DNA from: Pseudomonadota bacterium
Lineage (GTDB): Bacteria; Pseudomonadota; Alphaproteobacteria; Rhodobacterales; Rhodobacteraceae
Direction of reading: 5' to 3'
NCBI GenBank assembly: GCA_021845805.1
Contig: JAJZVD010000036.1
Coordinates: 1 to 32,543 of the forward strand
DNA: 32,543 nucleotides
Part shown: piece after piece, positions 31,493 through 32,543 of the stretch
Layout of the letters: each line of letters begins with the position of its first letter
Position numbering within the stretch: the first letter of the stretch is position 1
Program-made: the position numbers and the translations under genes
The notes under the pieces: generated by a model
Database searches by the model: none
Seen by the model: only the letters and a program-made list of their open reading frames with translations
Told to the model about the DNA's origin: nothing

Positions 31493-32543
31493 ATGGACAA
31501 GACAGACAAAGACGGCGAGCGCATCGCCAAGGTTCTGGCCCGCGCCGGTGTCGCCTCGCGCCGCGAGGCGGAACGGATGATCGCGCTGGGTCAGGTGGCG
31601 GTCAACGGCAAGGTGATCGACAGCCCGGCGCTGAACGTGGGCCCGCGCGACCGGATCACGGTCGATGGCGTGCCGCTGGCCGAGAAGGAGCCGCCGCGGC
31701 TCTGGCTGTACTACAAGCCGCTGGGCCTTGTGACCTCGGAAGCCGACGAGAAGGGGCGCGACACCGTCTTCGACAACCTGCCCGAGGGGCTGCCGCGGGT
31801 GATGTCGGTTGGGCGGCTTGACCTGAATTCCGAAGGCTTGCTGCTTCTGACCAATGACGGCGAGCTGAAGCGGCGGCTGGAGCTGCCCTCGACCGGCTGG
31901 CTGCGCAAGTACCGGGTGCGGGTGAACGGGCGGCCCGAGGACAGCGCGCTGGAGCCCCTGCGCAAGGGGATCACCATCGAGGGCGAGCGGTTCCAGCCGA
32001 TGACGGTGACGCTCGACCGCCAGCAGGGCGCGAACGCCTGGCTGACGGTGGGCATCCGCGAGGGCAAGAACCGCGAGATCCGGCGGGCGATGAATGCCAT
32101 CGGGCTTTTTGTCAACCGGTTGATCCGCATCAGCTATGGCCCGTTCCGGCTGGGCGATCTGGAGCCCGGCGCGGTGGAGGAGATCAAGCCGCGGGTGCTG
32201 CGCGACCAGCTTGGCATGGCCGCGCCCGAAGACGAGCCCGCCCCGGCCGCGCCGACGCGGCGGGGGGCCCCGGCGCCCGCGGGCGGCCCGCGGCGGCTGG
32301 CGCCCAAGCCGCGCGATCTGGCCGAGGACGCCCCGCGGGGCCGCCGGTTCGGCACCGCGGCGCCCCGGCCGGTCGAGGATGCGCCCGCCGCCCGCCCCGC
32401 GCGCGGGCCCCGGGCGGGCCAGCCGGGTGACCGCCCCGCCCCGCGCGGGCCCAAGGTGCCCGGAACGACGGCGCCCGGGACGAAGGGGCCCGAGACGAAG
32501 GGGCCGCGCGCGGCCGGGATCCGCTCGCATGCCGCCGAAGGCG
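31493..32543 (+). CDS. rluB: 23S rRNA pseudouridine synthase of the RluB/RsuA family, 3' end missing
   Basis: Converts a uridine of 23S rRNA (position 2605 in E. coli for RluB) to pseudouridine. About 350 codons are visible without a stop. An N-terminal S4 RNA-binding domain (GERIAKVLARAGVASRREAERMI to RDRITVDG, about 8-60) precedes the catalytic domain with Asp110 in GRLDLNSEGLLLLTNDG. KNREIRRAM is the conserved distal motif. From about residue 250 the protein changes to a long Pro/Ala/Arg/Gly-rich tail, likely disordered and RNA-binding, with short near-repeats (PGTTAPGTKGPETKGP). Such tails occur in alphaproteobacterial RluB proteins. I chose the ATG at 31493 with GCGGG just upstream; paralogs RluE/RluF/RsuA are less likely. 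Confidence 0.9.
   Translation, partial: MDKTDKDGERIAKVLARAGVASRREAERMIALGQVAVNGKVIDSPALNVGPRDRITVDGVPLAEKEPPRLWLYYKPLGLVTSEADEKGRDTVFDNLPEGLPRVMSVGRLDLNSEGLLLLTNDGELKRRLELPSTGWLRKYRVRVNGRPEDSALEPLRKGITIEGERFQPMTVTLDRQQGANAWLTVGIREGKNREIRRAMNAIGLFVNRLIRISYGPFRLGDLEPGAVEEIKPRVLRDQLGMAAPEDEPAPAAPTRRGAPAPAGGPRRLAPKPRDLAEDAPRGRRFGTAAPRPVEDAPAARPARGPRAGQPGDRPAPRGPKVPGTTAPGTKGPETKGPRAAGIRSHAAEG

Noticed and set aside
1-32543. Search for tRNA genes, insertion sequences, CRISPR arrays, phage genes and attachment sites
   Set aside because: No cloverleaf, transposase, terminal inverted repeat or spaced-repeat array was recognised. Intergenic gaps are short and mostly explained by promoters and terminators.

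Overview
The window is high-GC bacterial chromosome. Protein sequences, gene content and spacing suggest an alphaproteobacterium of the Rhodobacterales (Rhodobacter/Paracoccus-like). This is a judgement from sequence style (CarB length, DUF1127 next to a LysR gene, a type A RNase P RNA, GatCA), not a database result. Most of the window is core housekeeping DNA. An accessory-looking sugar-acid island lies in the middle, at about 8.85-22.1 kb.

Layout. 1-1270: 5' part of aspS (minus). 1526-2755: cyclopropane-fatty-acyl-phospholipid synthase family methyltransferase. 2955-4514: APC amino-acid/amine permease with a clear terminator. 4574-5194: CPBP membrane protease (minus). 5341-8697: carB, followed by a 23-nt motif plus hairpin that recurs, inverted, after tadA near 30.9 kb. 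8853-12499 (minus): single-permease sugar ABC importer. 12640-13647: LacI/GntR-type regulator. 13657-15956 (minus): gnd and an SMP-30 lactonase. 16040-16477: GlcG/HbpS-like protein. 16470-18448 (minus): L-idonate 5-dehydrogenase-like enzyme and a 2-ketoaldonate-reductase-like enzyme. 18553-21015: gluconate 5-dehydrogenase-like SDR, gluconokinase, beta-hydroxyacid dehydrogenase and a small dimeric-barrel-like protein. 21097-22113: second LacI-type regulator. 22119-22976 (minus): LysR regulator. 23100-23327: DUF1127 protein. 23449-24174: Bax inhibitor-1 family protein. 24345-24512 (minus): rpmG, bounded by a promoter and a terminator. 24626-25315 (minus): DUF533 protein. 25397-25830 (minus): RNase P RNA. 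25840-27253 (minus): AmpD-like amidase and an excalibur lipoprotein. 27287-29058 (minus): gatA and gatC. 29182-30141: agmatinase family. 30199-30894: UPF0173 hydrolase. 30965-31417 (minus): tadA. 31493 to the window end: RluB-type pseudouridine synthase (3' end missing).

How the genes work together. The central island reads as a route for aldonates: import by the ABC system; lactone to gluconate (SMP-30); L-idonate to 5-ketogluconate (IdnD-like) to gluconate (SDR); 2-ketoaldonate to aldonate (2-hydroxyacid dehydrogenase); gluconate to 6-phosphogluconate (GntK) to ribulose-5-phosphate (Gnd). Five operator-like sites matching ATGTTA-N4-TAACAT stand in front of its transcription units. Three share an identical 12-bp core, one of them inverted. 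They tie the island into one regulon, probably read by the two LacI-family proteins encoded within it. No Entner-Doudoroff genes (edd/eda) and no GntP/IdnT-type permease are present in the window, so an ABC importer feeding the pentose phosphate route is the most distinctive system here.
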